NCBI GenBank assembly: GCA_029260345.1
Contig: JAJDDK010000004.1
Coordinates: 372,001 to 436,000, forward strand
Direction: 5' to 3'
Origin: Phycisphaerales bacterium
Lineage (GTDB): Bacteria; Planctomycetota; Phycisphaerae; Phycisphaerales; UBA1924
DNA: 64,000 nucleotides
The notes below the pieces were generated by a model. The model saw nothing but the letters and a program-made list of their open reading frames with translations. It ran no database searches and was not told the DNA's origin. How positions within the stretch are numbered: the first letter of the stretch is position 1; every line of letters starts with the position of its first letter. Below, one piece after another: positions 1 to 6,414 of the stretch. The translations under genes and the position numbers were made by a program.

Positions 1-30
1 AGCGGAGCGAGGTCGGGTGAGGGCCAAATC
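1..30 (+). repeat. Edge copy of the two-hairpin repeat, inside the mqnC frame
   Basis: Bases 13-27 (GGGTGAGGGCCAAAT) match the reverse complement of the tail of the repeat at 3594-3656. The preceding GGAGCGAGGTC resembles the second arm. The hairpin part is outside the window. The mqnC reading frame stays open through it. Confidence 0.5.
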
Positions 31-645
31 AATCCCCATTCCCCCTCCCCCCACGGCCACTACAAAGCCTTCATCTCCTGGCCCTTCCAGCGCGAAAACA
101 CCCCCCTCGGCCGCCTCAAGGAATGGGGCCAGCGCGAAGGCGAACTCGACCAGCCCTTCCCCGGCGACCTCGCCGCCTCCATTCGCGGCGACGGCGACCC
201 CAAAGCCCACCCGGAATTCGGACGGCGCCTGCGCATGGCCGGCGCAACCGACTACCTGCGCACGCAGGCCCTCTCGCGCCTGGTCCTCGACAACGTCTAT
301 TCGATCGGCGCTTCGTGGGTGACCATGGGCCCCCACATCGGACAGACCGCGCTCTTCTTCGGCGCCAACGACATGGGCTCCGTGATGATGGAAGAGAACG
401 TCGTCAGCAGCGCCGGCACGACCTACTGCCTGGACGAAGCTGTCCTTTGCCGCCTCATCCGCACCGCCGGCTTCACCCCGGCCCAGCGCGACAACGTCTA
501 CGACATCCTCCGCGTGCATGACACCACCGCCAGCCCCGACCTGAAAGTCAACGACTGGTCCGAGCACCGCACCAAGCGCCTGCACATCGAGAGCAAGGCG
601 GAGGTTGAGGCGAAGGTGGCGCTGAGTGTGACGGCGGGCACGTAG
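1..645 (+). CDS. mqnC: Cyclic dehypoxanthinyl futalosine synthase-like radical SAM enzyme (MqnC), 3' part
   Basis: The frame is open from base 1, so the start and the N-terminal radical-SAM CxxxCxxC region lie outside; 214 codons remain. The family signature is clear: AFISWPFQ followed about 50 residues later by a block containing GPHIGQTALFFGANDMGS and EENVVSSAGT, typical of MqnC/MqnE/CofH enzymes. MqnC cyclises dehypoxanthine futalosine in the futalosine route to menaquinone, in the cytoplasm. A futalosine hydrolase gene (21025-21738) lies in the same window, which supports the pathway call. Oddity: the first ~17 codons read as translated repeat DNA (Gly/Ser/Pro-rich) that shares 15 identical bases, GGGTGAGGGCCAAAT, with the intergenic repeats near 3.6 kb. 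MqnE is the main alternative. Confidence 0.85.
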   Translation, partial: SGARSGEGQINPHSPSPHGHYKAFISWPFQRENTPLGRLKEWGQREGELDQPFPGDLAASIRGDGDPKAHPEFGRRLRMAGATDYLRTQALSRLVLDNVYSIGASWVTMGPHIGQTALFFGANDMGSVMMEENVVSSAGTTYCLDEAVLCRLIRTAGFTPAQRDNVYDILRVHDTTASPDLKVNDWSEHRTKRLHIESKAEVEAKVALSVTAGT

Positions 646-664
646 TCTCGAAGTCCTCGACGCT

Positions 665-1585
665 TTATTGGTGAGGCGTCCACGGGCCAGACGGCGACCA
701 ATTCGTGTGAAACGATTGGCGATGAACGAGCGCGCTGATCGGCGGGCTGAGGAAGGCTGCGATGATATCGCCAAGTTCCTCGAAAGTTTCCGGCGCCTCA
801 GTGTTTCCCAGGCGGCGGCGAAACGCTTTCCACTGTGTCGCGTTTTGTGTATTGGCAAACATGGCTTCGCTGAGTCCGACCGGGTTGGATTCGATGGGTG
901 TGTCGCGTCGCTCGCAAGTCCTCCGGATCGCCTCACATAAAGTGCGGCCGTCAAACGATTGAGATTGTGCAAGCATCCATATGTCAAAGTAATCCTTCAT
1001 GCGGCTGTTGAGCATTCCAAATCGGAACATGATCTGGAGTTTCTCTGCAATGACGGTTTCGGGCGGATAGGCGTACAACCGTGGTCGCGGCATGTCGAAG
1101 AGTGTGGGATAGTCAATGCGTTTGGGTTTGGGTGTGACCTGATCGCCAAACCCAACATCAACTCGCATCGGAATGACGGCATTTCCCAGGGAAGCACGAA
1201 ACTCAATACGAATGCCTTGATATTCCGCTTGGTCAGCGATGCGTTCGGCGCTGATGTGCTCCAGGTCAAATGTCAGGCCGTCCTCAAACGGAATCTCACA
1301 AATGCCCCGGATGATTCGCTTCAGATTGTCGACGTCATTTCCCGTTTGACCAAGCAAGTCAATGTCTCGCGTCGGACGCGCGCTTGCAACATCCCAAGCT
1401 CGCAAAAGCAGGGCGCCTTTGAGCACGAAGGTGTCGGCCACCTGTGAAACCGAGAGACGGTAAAGAAAGCGTTCGAGCGCGTAGTGCTGCAAGACCTCAT
1501 TGAATGTGCGTCCGGACTCATGGGCTACGTTTTTGAGTCGTTGATGAATCGATGTCGAGATGTTTGTGGGTGATCGAAAATTCAT
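665..1585 (-). CDS. abiEii: AbiEii-family nucleotidyltransferase toxin
   Basis: 306 residues. A DNA-polymerase-beta-like nucleotidyltransferase core is visible: KGALLLRAW followed by RPTRDIDLLG (the metal-binding D-x-D motif), then AEKLQ and RMKDYFDIW, the set that marks AbiEii/DUF1814 toxins. In the characterised family the toxin transfers nucleotides to cellular RNA and halts growth when phage infection frees it from its AbiEi partner. The start overlaps the end of the upstream antitoxin gene by 4 bp (ATGA), so the pair should be translationally coupled. It sits between metabolic genes as a two-gene cassette. No frameshift or loss of motif is seen, so it is probably active. Confidence 0.88.
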   Translation of the reverse strand: MNFRSPTNISTSIHQRLKNVAHESGRTFNEVLQHYALERFLYRLSVSQVADTFVLKGALLLRAWDVASARPTRDIDLLGQTGNDVDNLKRIIRGICEIPFEDGLTFDLEHISAERIADQAEYQGIRIEFRASLGNAVIPMRVDVGFGDQVTPKPKRIDYPTLFDMPRPRLYAYPPETVIAEKLQIMFRFGMLNSRMKDYFDIWMLAQSQSFDGRTLCEAIRRTCERRDTPIESNPVGLSEAMFANTQNATQWKAFRRRLGNTEAPETFEELGDIIAAFLSPPISALVHRQSFHTNWSPSGPWTPHQ

Positions 1586-2202
1586 GTCAGAGACTCAAGG
1601 TACGGTCGCATGATTCGCGCCACGCGATTGATTTCTGCATAGCGGAATAGCTCCGAAACGTTGATGCGTTGGCGATTCCGATAGAGGCGCAGCGCTTCAA
1701 TGGCAACGTCGAGTCCTATCTTGTTTCGAAACTTGAAGCAGTCAGCAAGCGTTTTCTCAGCGCAAAAGACTTGAAGTTGAAAACGGTCAATCGGGCGATT
1801 TTCAATTCCGTCGGTCATCGATCTCCCGCTGAATCGGAATATCCGAATCGGCGGATGTTGGAGTTCAGGCGTCCAAGCGCCGGGCGGGAGCGCAATATCA
1901 ACAGCGTGCGGGATCTGCGTGGTTATTTCATGAAGGGCAAGGGCTGAGATAAGACATATGACTCCTTGGGGAACACGAGCCGCGACGGTGAGAAGATCGG
2001 GGTCTGAGATCGGGTCCGCGCTTGCCAGTCGATACACGCCTCGTGAGATCGTGACGAGGAGTCTCTGGTCCCGCATTTGATAGAGCGTTCGCGGATGAAT
2101 GCCCTCCGAGATGGCGTCCTTGGTGCGCAGTGTTCCGCCGTGCCCCCGAAAGACGTCAATTGCACGCTGGATCTGATCGCTCTGGACGTGTTTGTTGTCC
2201 AT
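1582..2202 (-). CDS. abiEi: AbiEi-family antitoxin / transcriptional regulator
   Basis: About 206 residues: an N-terminal winged helix (QRAIDVFRGHGG ... GIHPRTLYQMRD ... SRGVYRLA) followed by the AbiEi C-terminal domain (ICLISALALHEIT, then AEKTLADCFKFR). Such proteins repress their own operon and neutralise AbiEii. The ATG at 2202 is preceded by TGAGGAT about 10 nt upstream. An in-frame TTG at 2232 would add 10 residues but has no ribosome site and lies almost at the predicted transcription start, so the ATG is preferred. The sequence here is visibly richer in A/T than most neighbours, which fits a transferred defence cassette. Confidence 0.85.
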   Translation of the reverse strand: MDNKHVQSDQIQRAIDVFRGHGGTLRTKDAISEGIHPRTLYQMRDQRLLVTISRGVYRLASADPISDPDLLTVAARVPQGVICLISALALHEITTQIPHAVDIALPPGAWTPELQHPPIRIFRFSGRSMTDGIENRPIDRFQLQVFCAEKTLADCFKFRNKIGLDVAIEALRLYRNRQRINVSELFRYAEINRVARIMRPYLESLT

Positions 2203-2241
2203 GGGGATAATATCCTCATTGTTTATCGACAAATATAGAGG

Positions 2242-2272
2242 ATTCTATCCAGCCTGTAGGCGCGTATATCAA
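2242..2272 (-). promoter_or_regulatory. Candidate promoter of the abiEi-abiEii operon
   Basis: On the minus strand TTGATA (2272-2267) is followed by TAGAAT (2247-2242) with a 19-bp spacer, longer than ideal. It would start transcription about 33 nt before the abiEi ATG at 2202. It lies in the divergent region shared with arsR. Confidence 0.35.
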
Positions 2273-2291
2273 ACTTTGTTGCCGTTCGAGC

Positions 2292-2319
2292 TTGACTGTT
2301 CATCCAAAGTGAGAATAAT
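2292..2319 (+). promoter_or_regulatory. Candidate arsR promoter (leaderless)
   Basis: TTGACT (2292-2297), a 16-bp spacer and AATAAT (2314-2319). Initiation 6-8 bases downstream would fall at about 2326, immediately at the arsR ATG (2327). No Shine-Dalgarno sequence precedes that ATG, so a leaderless transcript is likely. Confidence 0.5.
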
Positions 2320-2335
2320 TCGATAAATGTCGAAT
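2318..2335. promoter_or_regulatory. Candidate ArsR operator palindrome over the start codon
   Basis: ATTCGA-TAAATG-TCGAAT is a perfect 6-bp inverted repeat. Its 6-nt centre contains the arsR ATG, and its left arm touches the -10 box. ArsR-family repressors bind such dyads and release them on As(III) binding. Site identity is inference from position and symmetry. Confidence 0.5.
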
Positions 2336-2692
2336 CATCGAACCATCGACGAAAACCGCATCGCTGACCTCTGCAAGGCCCTTTCAAGCCCGCACCGGGT
2401 CCGCATCCTCAGCACCCTCCTCTCCTGTTGCGGCTCAGCCTGCGCCACGGACGAGGAGTTCGCCGCGTGCGTGGGTGACATCGCCCAGGGCCTCGGCGTC
2501 TCGCCCTCGACCGTCTCCCACCACGTCAAGGAGCTGCGCCTCGCCGGCCTGATCCAGTGCAATCGCAACGGCCAGCGCATCGAGTGCTGCGTGGACCCCG
2601 CCGTCCTCAATTTTCTTCACGAATTCACCACCCAACTTATGCAGCAGGCCGCGAACAGCCCGGTCTGCATCTGCAAGGAGCCTTCACCATGA
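2327..2692 (+). CDS. arsR: ArsR-family metal-sensing transcriptional repressor
   Basis: 121 residues with a winged helix-turn-helix: LCKALSSPHRVRILSTLL, then the recognition helix region VSPSTVSHHVKELRLAGLI. Cysteines cluster in the first half (SCCGSACAT, AACVGD) and at the end (PVCICKEP), suitable for As(III) thiol coordination, but the usual ELCVCDL-type site is not seen, so the sensing residues differ from the textbook set. The gene overlaps arsM by 4 bp, and AAGGAG 8 nt upstream of the arsM ATG serves the second gene. The partner gene and the operator at its own start indicate an arsenic-responsive, self-regulated operon. Confidence 0.88.
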   Translation: MSNHRTIDENRIADLCKALSSPHRVRILSTLLSCCGSACATDEEFAACVGDIAQGLGVSPSTVSHHVKELRLAGLIQCNRNGQRIECCVDPAVLNFLHEFTTQLMQQAANSPVCICKEPSP

Positions 2693-3495
2693 CCACCGCC
2701 CCCAACACCACCGAGCAGGACGCCGTCCGCAACGCCGTACGCGATCGCTACGGCGCCATCGTCCGTGAAGAAGCCGAAAGCTGCTGCGGCCCCGGTTGCT
2801 GCTCCGGCGGTCACGTCTCCCCTGCCGCTGTCGGCGCCGCAACACTCGGTTACACCGCTGACGACATCGCCGATCTCCCCGAAGGCGCTGACCTCGGCCT
2901 CGGGTGCGGCAACCCCACTGCCATCGCCGCGCTGAAGCCCGGCGAAACCGTGCTGGACCTCGGCAGCGGCGCCGGCATCGACTGCTTCATCGCCGCCAAA
3001 CGCGTCGGCCCGAGCGGCAAAGCCATCGGCATCGACATGACGCCCGACATGATCACACAGTCACGCGCGCACGCCGCCAAAGCGGGCTTCACCAACGTGG
3101 ACTTCCGTCTCGGCGAGATCGAAGCGATGCCAGTCGCGGATGGAACAGTCGATGTGATTCTCTCCAACTGCGTGATCAATCTGTCGCCGGATAAGCCGCG
3201 CGTGTTCGCGGAATCCTTCCGCGCCCTCAAGCGCGGCGGGCGCCTCGCCATCTCCGACATCGTCGCGACGGACGAAATCCCAGACAAGATTCGCAAAGAA
3301 CTCGAATTGCTCACCGGCTGCATCTCCGGCGCCGCGCGCGTTGAAGAATTGAAGGCAATGCTCAAAGACGCCGGCTTCAACAACATCGTGGTTGATGTCG
3401 ACGAGAAGAGCCGCGACTTCATCAAAGACTGGTCGCCCGAATCCGGCGCGCACTACTACGTCACCTCAGCCAAGATCACCGCGACAAAGCCATAA
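2689..3495 (+). CDS. arsM: Arsenite S-adenosylmethionine methyltransferase
   Basis: 268 residues. The SAM-binding motif LDLGSGAGIDCF lies near residue 89. The cysteines known to bind As(III) in ArsM enzymes are recognisable as GCGNP (C73), SNCVIN (C161) and TGCISGA (C211), with an additional N-terminal cysteine knot SCCGPGCC (32-38) typical of bacterial ArsM. The enzyme methylates arsenite to mono-, di- and trimethyl species in the cytoplasm. The start is the ATG overlapping the arsR stop (ATGA), with AAGGAG 8 nt before it. An open frame extends upstream through arsR but has no support. No arsB, acr3 or arsC is adjacent, so this is a stand-alone biotransformation operon. Confidence 0.93.
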   Translation: MTTAPNTTEQDAVRNAVRDRYGAIVREEAESCCGPGCCSGGHVSPAAVGAATLGYTADDIADLPEGADLGLGCGNPTAIAALKPGETVLDLGSGAGIDCFIAAKRVGPSGKAIGIDMTPDMITQSRAHAAKAGFTNVDFRLGEIEAMPVADGTVDVILSNCVINLSPDKPRVFAESFRALKRGGRLAISDIVATDEIPDKIRKELELLTGCISGAARVEELKAMLKDAGFNNIVVDVDEKSRDFIKDWSPESGAHYYVTSAKITATKP

Positions 3496-3548
3496 CCCTT
3501 CTCCCCCTGGGAGAAGGTGGTCCGCCGCAGGCGGATCGGATGAGGGCC
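3495..3548 (+). repeat. Two-hairpin repeat unit B
   Basis: Stem 1 CTTCTCCC-cct-GGGAGAAG (3498-3516), stem 2 TCCGCC-gca-GGCGGA (3521-3535), then the tail GGATGAGGGCC. It directly follows the arsM stop codon and could also end its transcript. Confidence 0.75.
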
Positions 3549-3598
3549 GAGTGTTCGTTGCTGATCTTCAGTTGGGGCAGGAACAAGGAAATGAATTT

Positions 3599-3656
3599 GG
3601 CCCTCACCCGGCGGCGCTGCGCTTCGCCGACCTCTCCCAGGGGGAGAGGTGGGAAT
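3599..3656 (-). repeat. Two-hairpin repeat unit C (inverted)
   Basis: Read on the minus strand: stem 1 CCTCTCCC-cct-GGGAGAGG, a GC-rich second arm, then the tail GGGTGAGGGCC. Its tail is the closest match to the copy at the window start. Confidence 0.7.
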
Positions 3657-3708
3657 CCCTTCTCCCCCTGGGAGAAGGTGGCATCGCGCAGCGATGACGG
3701 ATGAGGGT
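3657..3708 (+). repeat. Two-hairpin repeat unit D
   Basis: Stem 1 CTTCTCCC-cct-GGGAGAAG (3659-3677) is identical to unit B. Stem 2 is CATCGC-gca-GCGATG (3682-3696): a different sequence from unit B but still perfectly paired, with the same GCA loop. The tail is GGATGAGGG. Confidence 0.75.
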
Positions 3709-3846
3709 CGCAGTTTCTCCTCCTCCCTCGCCCCGCGGGGGAGGACACAGGAGGGGGCTCCTCCGTCTACCACTTCTCCAAATCTCAAACGTGAACAGCG
3801 AAATCGAGGCAAAGAGAAGGGAGTGGTTCTATAGCCCTCCCCCTCC

Positions 3847-3869
3847 CCCCTCCCGCAAGGCGGGAGGGG
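3847..3869. repeat. Perfect 10-bp GC hairpin
   Basis: CCCCTCCCGC-aag-GCGGGAGGGG. It resembles stem 1 of the repeat family but lacks the second stem and the GATGAGGG tail. Confidence 0.6.
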
Positions 3870-3971
3870 AAATCGAGTGAAACTCGAATGCTCAACCGTG
3901 GCTCTCTCGCTCCGCGAGCGAACCACGCCACCCCGTACTCCCCTCCGTCTTCCTCCGCGTACAAACTCTAC

Positions 3972-4991
3972 TCATCCCGCCAACATCTCATCAAACACCG
4001 CCGCATACGTCCGCGGCTTGATCTGCTCAAACCCATACCCATCAAACTGCGGAATCGTCATCTCCACGGCTTCCGTGCGCTCCATGCCGTCGCTCTGCGC
4101 TTTCACCATCGCATCGCGGAGAATCTCAAAATACTGGCGCTGCTCAGTGATGCCCGCTTTCCCCATGACCTCGCCGTGACCGGGGATCACCACGGTCTCG
4201 TCATCGCACAATTCCAGCATCGCATCGCATGAGCGCATCCATCCCGCGCTGGTCGCGCCCGCGTTCATGTCGATGAACGGGTGCAGCCGGTTGAAGCACA
4301 AGTCGCCGGTGTGCATCAGATTTAACTCAGGAATAAACACAATCGCGTCGTTGTCCGTGTGACCAGCGCCGGGATGGCGCAATTGCACGGTCAGCTCGCC
4401 AACTTTGATCTCGTGCTCATCCTGAAACGTTTCCGTCGGTTTGAACTCTGACGCCTTCATGTTCGGGAGCAGATCAAAGAACTGCGCGATGTCCCCCGAT
4501 CCGGTCTTGGCGCCACCCGGGCCGTGCGCCTGCTCACGCATCTGATTCAGCATGCGCTCTTCCATCGCTTCGCCGCTTGACTCGATCCGTTTGATCGTGC
4601 CAACCGCCCATGCTTCGATCCGCTCGGAGGCATTCCGCTGTGCGATCAGCGGCAGGTTGTTCGTAAACGCGTGGTTACCACCCACGTGATCGCCATGGTG
4701 GTGCGTATTGACGACGGCCGTCAGCGTTGCGCCGTACACCTGCTTCGATTCACGGCGCAGCGTCAATCCGTACCCGATGTTCTTGCAATCGACGAGCACC
4801 GCTTCATCGCCGGACATCACCAAAAGCGCATTCCCGCCAGCGCCGAACGCCGCCAAGGCGGCTTCGCCGACCGGTTTCCAGTCGTAGAACGTGCCCCAGC
4901 GCCCCGGCTGGGCAAACGCCGGCCAACCCATGGCCCCGCTCGCCGCCGCCCCAATCGCTAGGCCCGTGAACTCTCGTCGCGTCAGATTCAT
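3972..4991 (-). CDS. Tat-exported metallo-beta-lactamase-fold hydrolase
   Basis: 339 residues. The N-terminus MNLTRREFTGLAIGAAAS is a twin-arginine signal (RRxF plus hydrophobic stretch), and the next residues GWPAFAQP suggest cleavage after AFA. The fold's metal ligands are visible: HHHGDHVGG, then HPGAGHTDND, HTGD and PGHG. These bind two metals, usually zinc, in a hydrolase folded before export to the periplasm. The substrate is not deducible; quorum-quenching-like or beta-lactamase-like roles are possible. The start at 4991 is chosen because it opens the Tat signal; the longer in-frame extension to 5093 runs through a repeat element. It is divergent from efp. Confidence 0.85.
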   Translation of the reverse strand: MNLTRREFTGLAIGAAASGAMGWPAFAQPGRWGTFYDWKPVGEAALAAFGAGGNALLVMSGDEAVLVDCKNIGYGLTLRRESKQVYGATLTAVVNTHHHGDHVGGNHAFTNNLPLIAQRNASERIEAWAVGTIKRIESSGEAMEERMLNQMREQAHGPGGAKTGSGDIAQFFDLLPNMKASEFKPTETFQDEHEIKVGELTVQLRHPGAGHTDNDAIVFIPELNLMHTGDLCFNRLHPFIDMNAGATSAGWMRSCDAMLELCDDETVVIPGHGEVMGKAGITEQRQYFEILRDAMVKAQSDGMERTEAVEMTIPQFDGYGFEQIKPRTYAAVFDEMLAG

Positions 4992-5028
4992 GCCGATGAT
5001 CTCCGTCCGGTCAGTCGTCGCTTCTCTC

Positions 5029-5060
5029 CCTCTCCCGTCGGGAGAGGCCGGGGTGAGGGG
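5029..5060 (+). repeat. Short copy of the hairpin repeat upstream of the hydrolase gene
   Basis: Stem CCTCTCCC-gtc-GGGAGAGG (5029-5047) followed by the tail GGGGTGAGGGG. The second stem is missing. It lies in the divergent region between the metallo-hydrolase and efp. Confidence 0.65.
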
Positions 5061-5172
5061 TTCTCGCCGTTCCAACCCCTCAAAAAACTTCACTTCCCTC
5101 TATACCGCCGAATCCCCGCACGCGCGGCTACAATCCGCCCCTTCACCGAGAGAGATCAGGAAAACACACCCC

Positions 5173-5727
5173 ATGAAAGCGAATGATTTAAAGCCCGGCA
5201 TGGCCGTCACCCTCGATGGGCAGCTCTTTGCCGTCGTCAAGACCGATCACGTCAAGCCCGGCAAGGGCCCGGCGTACGTGCAGGCCAAACTCAAGAACCT
5301 CATGACCGGTTCGCACATTGAGAAGCGCCTCGGCTCCTCCGACACGGTGGACAGCGCCACCCTCGACCGGCGCACGTGCGAATACCTGTACGACGACGGC
5401 AGCGGCTCCGTTTTCATGGACGCAGAGACGTTTGACCAGTTCACCCTCGACGCCGACACGCTCGGCGACAGCAAGCTGTACCTCACGCCGAATCTTCAGA
5501 TCACGATTCAATTCCACGGTTCGCGCCCGGTGAACTTCGAGCTTCCCGCATCGATCGAAATGAAGGTCATCGAAACGCCGCCCGGCATCAAAGGCGCCAC
5601 GGTCACCAACCAGCTCAAGGAAGCCACGCTGGAGACCGGCCTGAAGACGCGCGTGCCCGCGTTCATCAACGAAGGCGAAGTCATCCGCATTTCGTCAACC
5701 AGTGGCGAGTACCAGTCGCGAGCCTGA
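5173..5727 (+). CDS. efp: Elongation factor P
   Basis: 184 residues, the normal EF-P length. It has a KOW-like N-terminal domain (MKANDLKPGMAVTLDGQLF) and the loop HVKPGKGPAYVQAKLKN, with Lys31 at the position that is lysylated or otherwise modified in many bacteria. The C-terminal OB domain includes ETPPGIKGATVTNQLKEATLETG. EF-P binds ribosomes stalled at polyproline runs and promotes peptide bond formation; several proteins in this window (SecA tail, pilus proteins) are proline-rich. A possible -10 box TACAAT lies at 5129-5134 but no good -35 goes with it. The GNAT gene follows 21 bp downstream. Confidence 0.96.
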   Translation: MKANDLKPGMAVTLDGQLFAVVKTDHVKPGKGPAYVQAKLKNLMTGSHIEKRLGSSDTVDSATLDRRTCEYLYDDGSGSVFMDAETFDQFTLDADTLGDSKLYLTPNLQITIQFHGSRPVNFELPASIEMKVIETPPGIKGATVTNQLKEATLETGLKTRVPAFINEGEVIRISSTSGEYQSRA

Positions 5728-5748
5728 GTTTCCGATCGGAGTCCCACC

Positions 5749-6213
5749 ATGGCCGACGTTGTCGTCGATCAAATCGATCCCAAGGACACGGCGACCATTG
5801 TGCACCTGAACAATCAGGTGTTCCGGCCTGAGCGCGACGCCGATTTCTTTGAACGTCGTTTGCGCAATCGCGTCAATCCGCTCGTCATGGTTGCGCGCAT
5901 CAAGACCGACGCCGTCGGCTTCTTCATCGGCATGGAGCTCAAACCATCCGTGTTCTTCGCCTGGCTCGTCGGCGTGCTCCCCGATGCGCGTCGCGGCGGC
6001 ATCGCCAGCCAGCTCATGCGCTCCGCCGGTGAATGGGCCAAAGAACGCGGCTACCGCTCCATCCGTTTCGAATGCACCAACCGCCACCGCGCCATGATGC
6101 ACTTCGGCATCGCCGAAGACTACGAAATCATCGGCATCCGCTGGGACCCGGACCGAGGCGAGAACCTGCTCATTTTCGAGCAGTCCCTCTCCACCTCAAT
6201 CTCTGACGATTGA
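5749..6213 (+). CDS. GNAT-family N-acetyltransferase
   Basis: 154 residues with the GNAT acetyl-CoA site: WLVGVLPDARRGGIASQLM (motif A, the R/Q-x-x-G-x-G/A loop) and the downstream beta-strand RSIRFECTNRHRAMMHFGIAEDYEIIGI (motif B). The substrate is unknown. It follows efp by 21 bp in the same direction, so co-transcription is likely, and it converges on secA across a 200-bp repeat-bearing gap. A ribosomal-protein acetyltransferase role is conceivable but unproven. Confidence 0.82.
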   Translation: MADVVVDQIDPKDTATIVHLNNQVFRPERDADFFERRLRNRVNPLVMVARIKTDAVGFFIGMELKPSVFFAWLVGVLPDARRGGIASQLMRSAGEWAKERGYRSIRFECTNRHRAMMHFGIAEDYEIIGIRWDPDRGENLLIFEQSLSTSISDD

Positions 6214-6230
6214 TCGCATACGGGTCTCGT

Positions 6231-6252
6231 GTGCCACTGCTCTTGAGCAGTG
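6231..6252. repeat. Short dyad repeat, copy 1
   Basis: CACTGCTC-TT-GAGCAGTG (6235-6252), preceded by GTGC. It lies between the converging GNAT and secA genes. It has no T-run, so any terminator role is uncertain. Confidence 0.7.
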
Positions 6253-6342
6253 CCCTCGTCTTTTGAGTCCGGGCGCCGTGCGACGCCGAGTGGCACGATC
6301 AGCGTCGCACATCACAAACCTCGTCAGTCAACCTTGTGAAGC

Positions 6343-6364
6343 GTGCCACTGCTCTTGAGCAGTG
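6343..6364. repeat. Short dyad repeat, copy 2
   Basis: Identical dyad at 6347-6364, with identical GTGC 5' flank, 112 bp after copy 1. GTGGCAC, a reverse-complement fragment, lies between them at about 6288. Confidence 0.7.
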
Positions 6365-6414
6365 TCTTCGTCAATGGGCATGCGTGTCACAGCACTCAAC
6401 CAGTGCACTACAGA

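Larger units (their letters stand above)
3496..3971. repeat. Intergenic repeat cluster between arsM and the metallo-hydrolase
   Basis: This 476-bp gap holds no believable gene. It contains at least three units of a two-hairpin repeat (3495-3548 +, 3599-3656 -, 3657-3708 +), a GC hairpin at 3726-3744, a perfect 10-bp hairpin at 3847-3869 and a small dyad near 3908 (TCGCTC-CGC-GAGCGA). Reading frames through it give only Arg/Pro/Gly-rich translations. Confidence 0.8.

Noticed and set aside
3495-3877. CRISPR array
   Set aside because: Repeats are inverted as well as direct, differ in sequence and have no regular spacers; no cas genes are in the window.
3496-3970. Several ORFs of 90-156 codons across the repeat cluster
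   Set aside because: All derive from repeat sequence read in different frames; none has a ribosome site or domain.
5129-5134. TACAAT as an efp promoter -10 box
   Set aside because: No acceptable -35 at 16-19 bp; not listed as a promoter.
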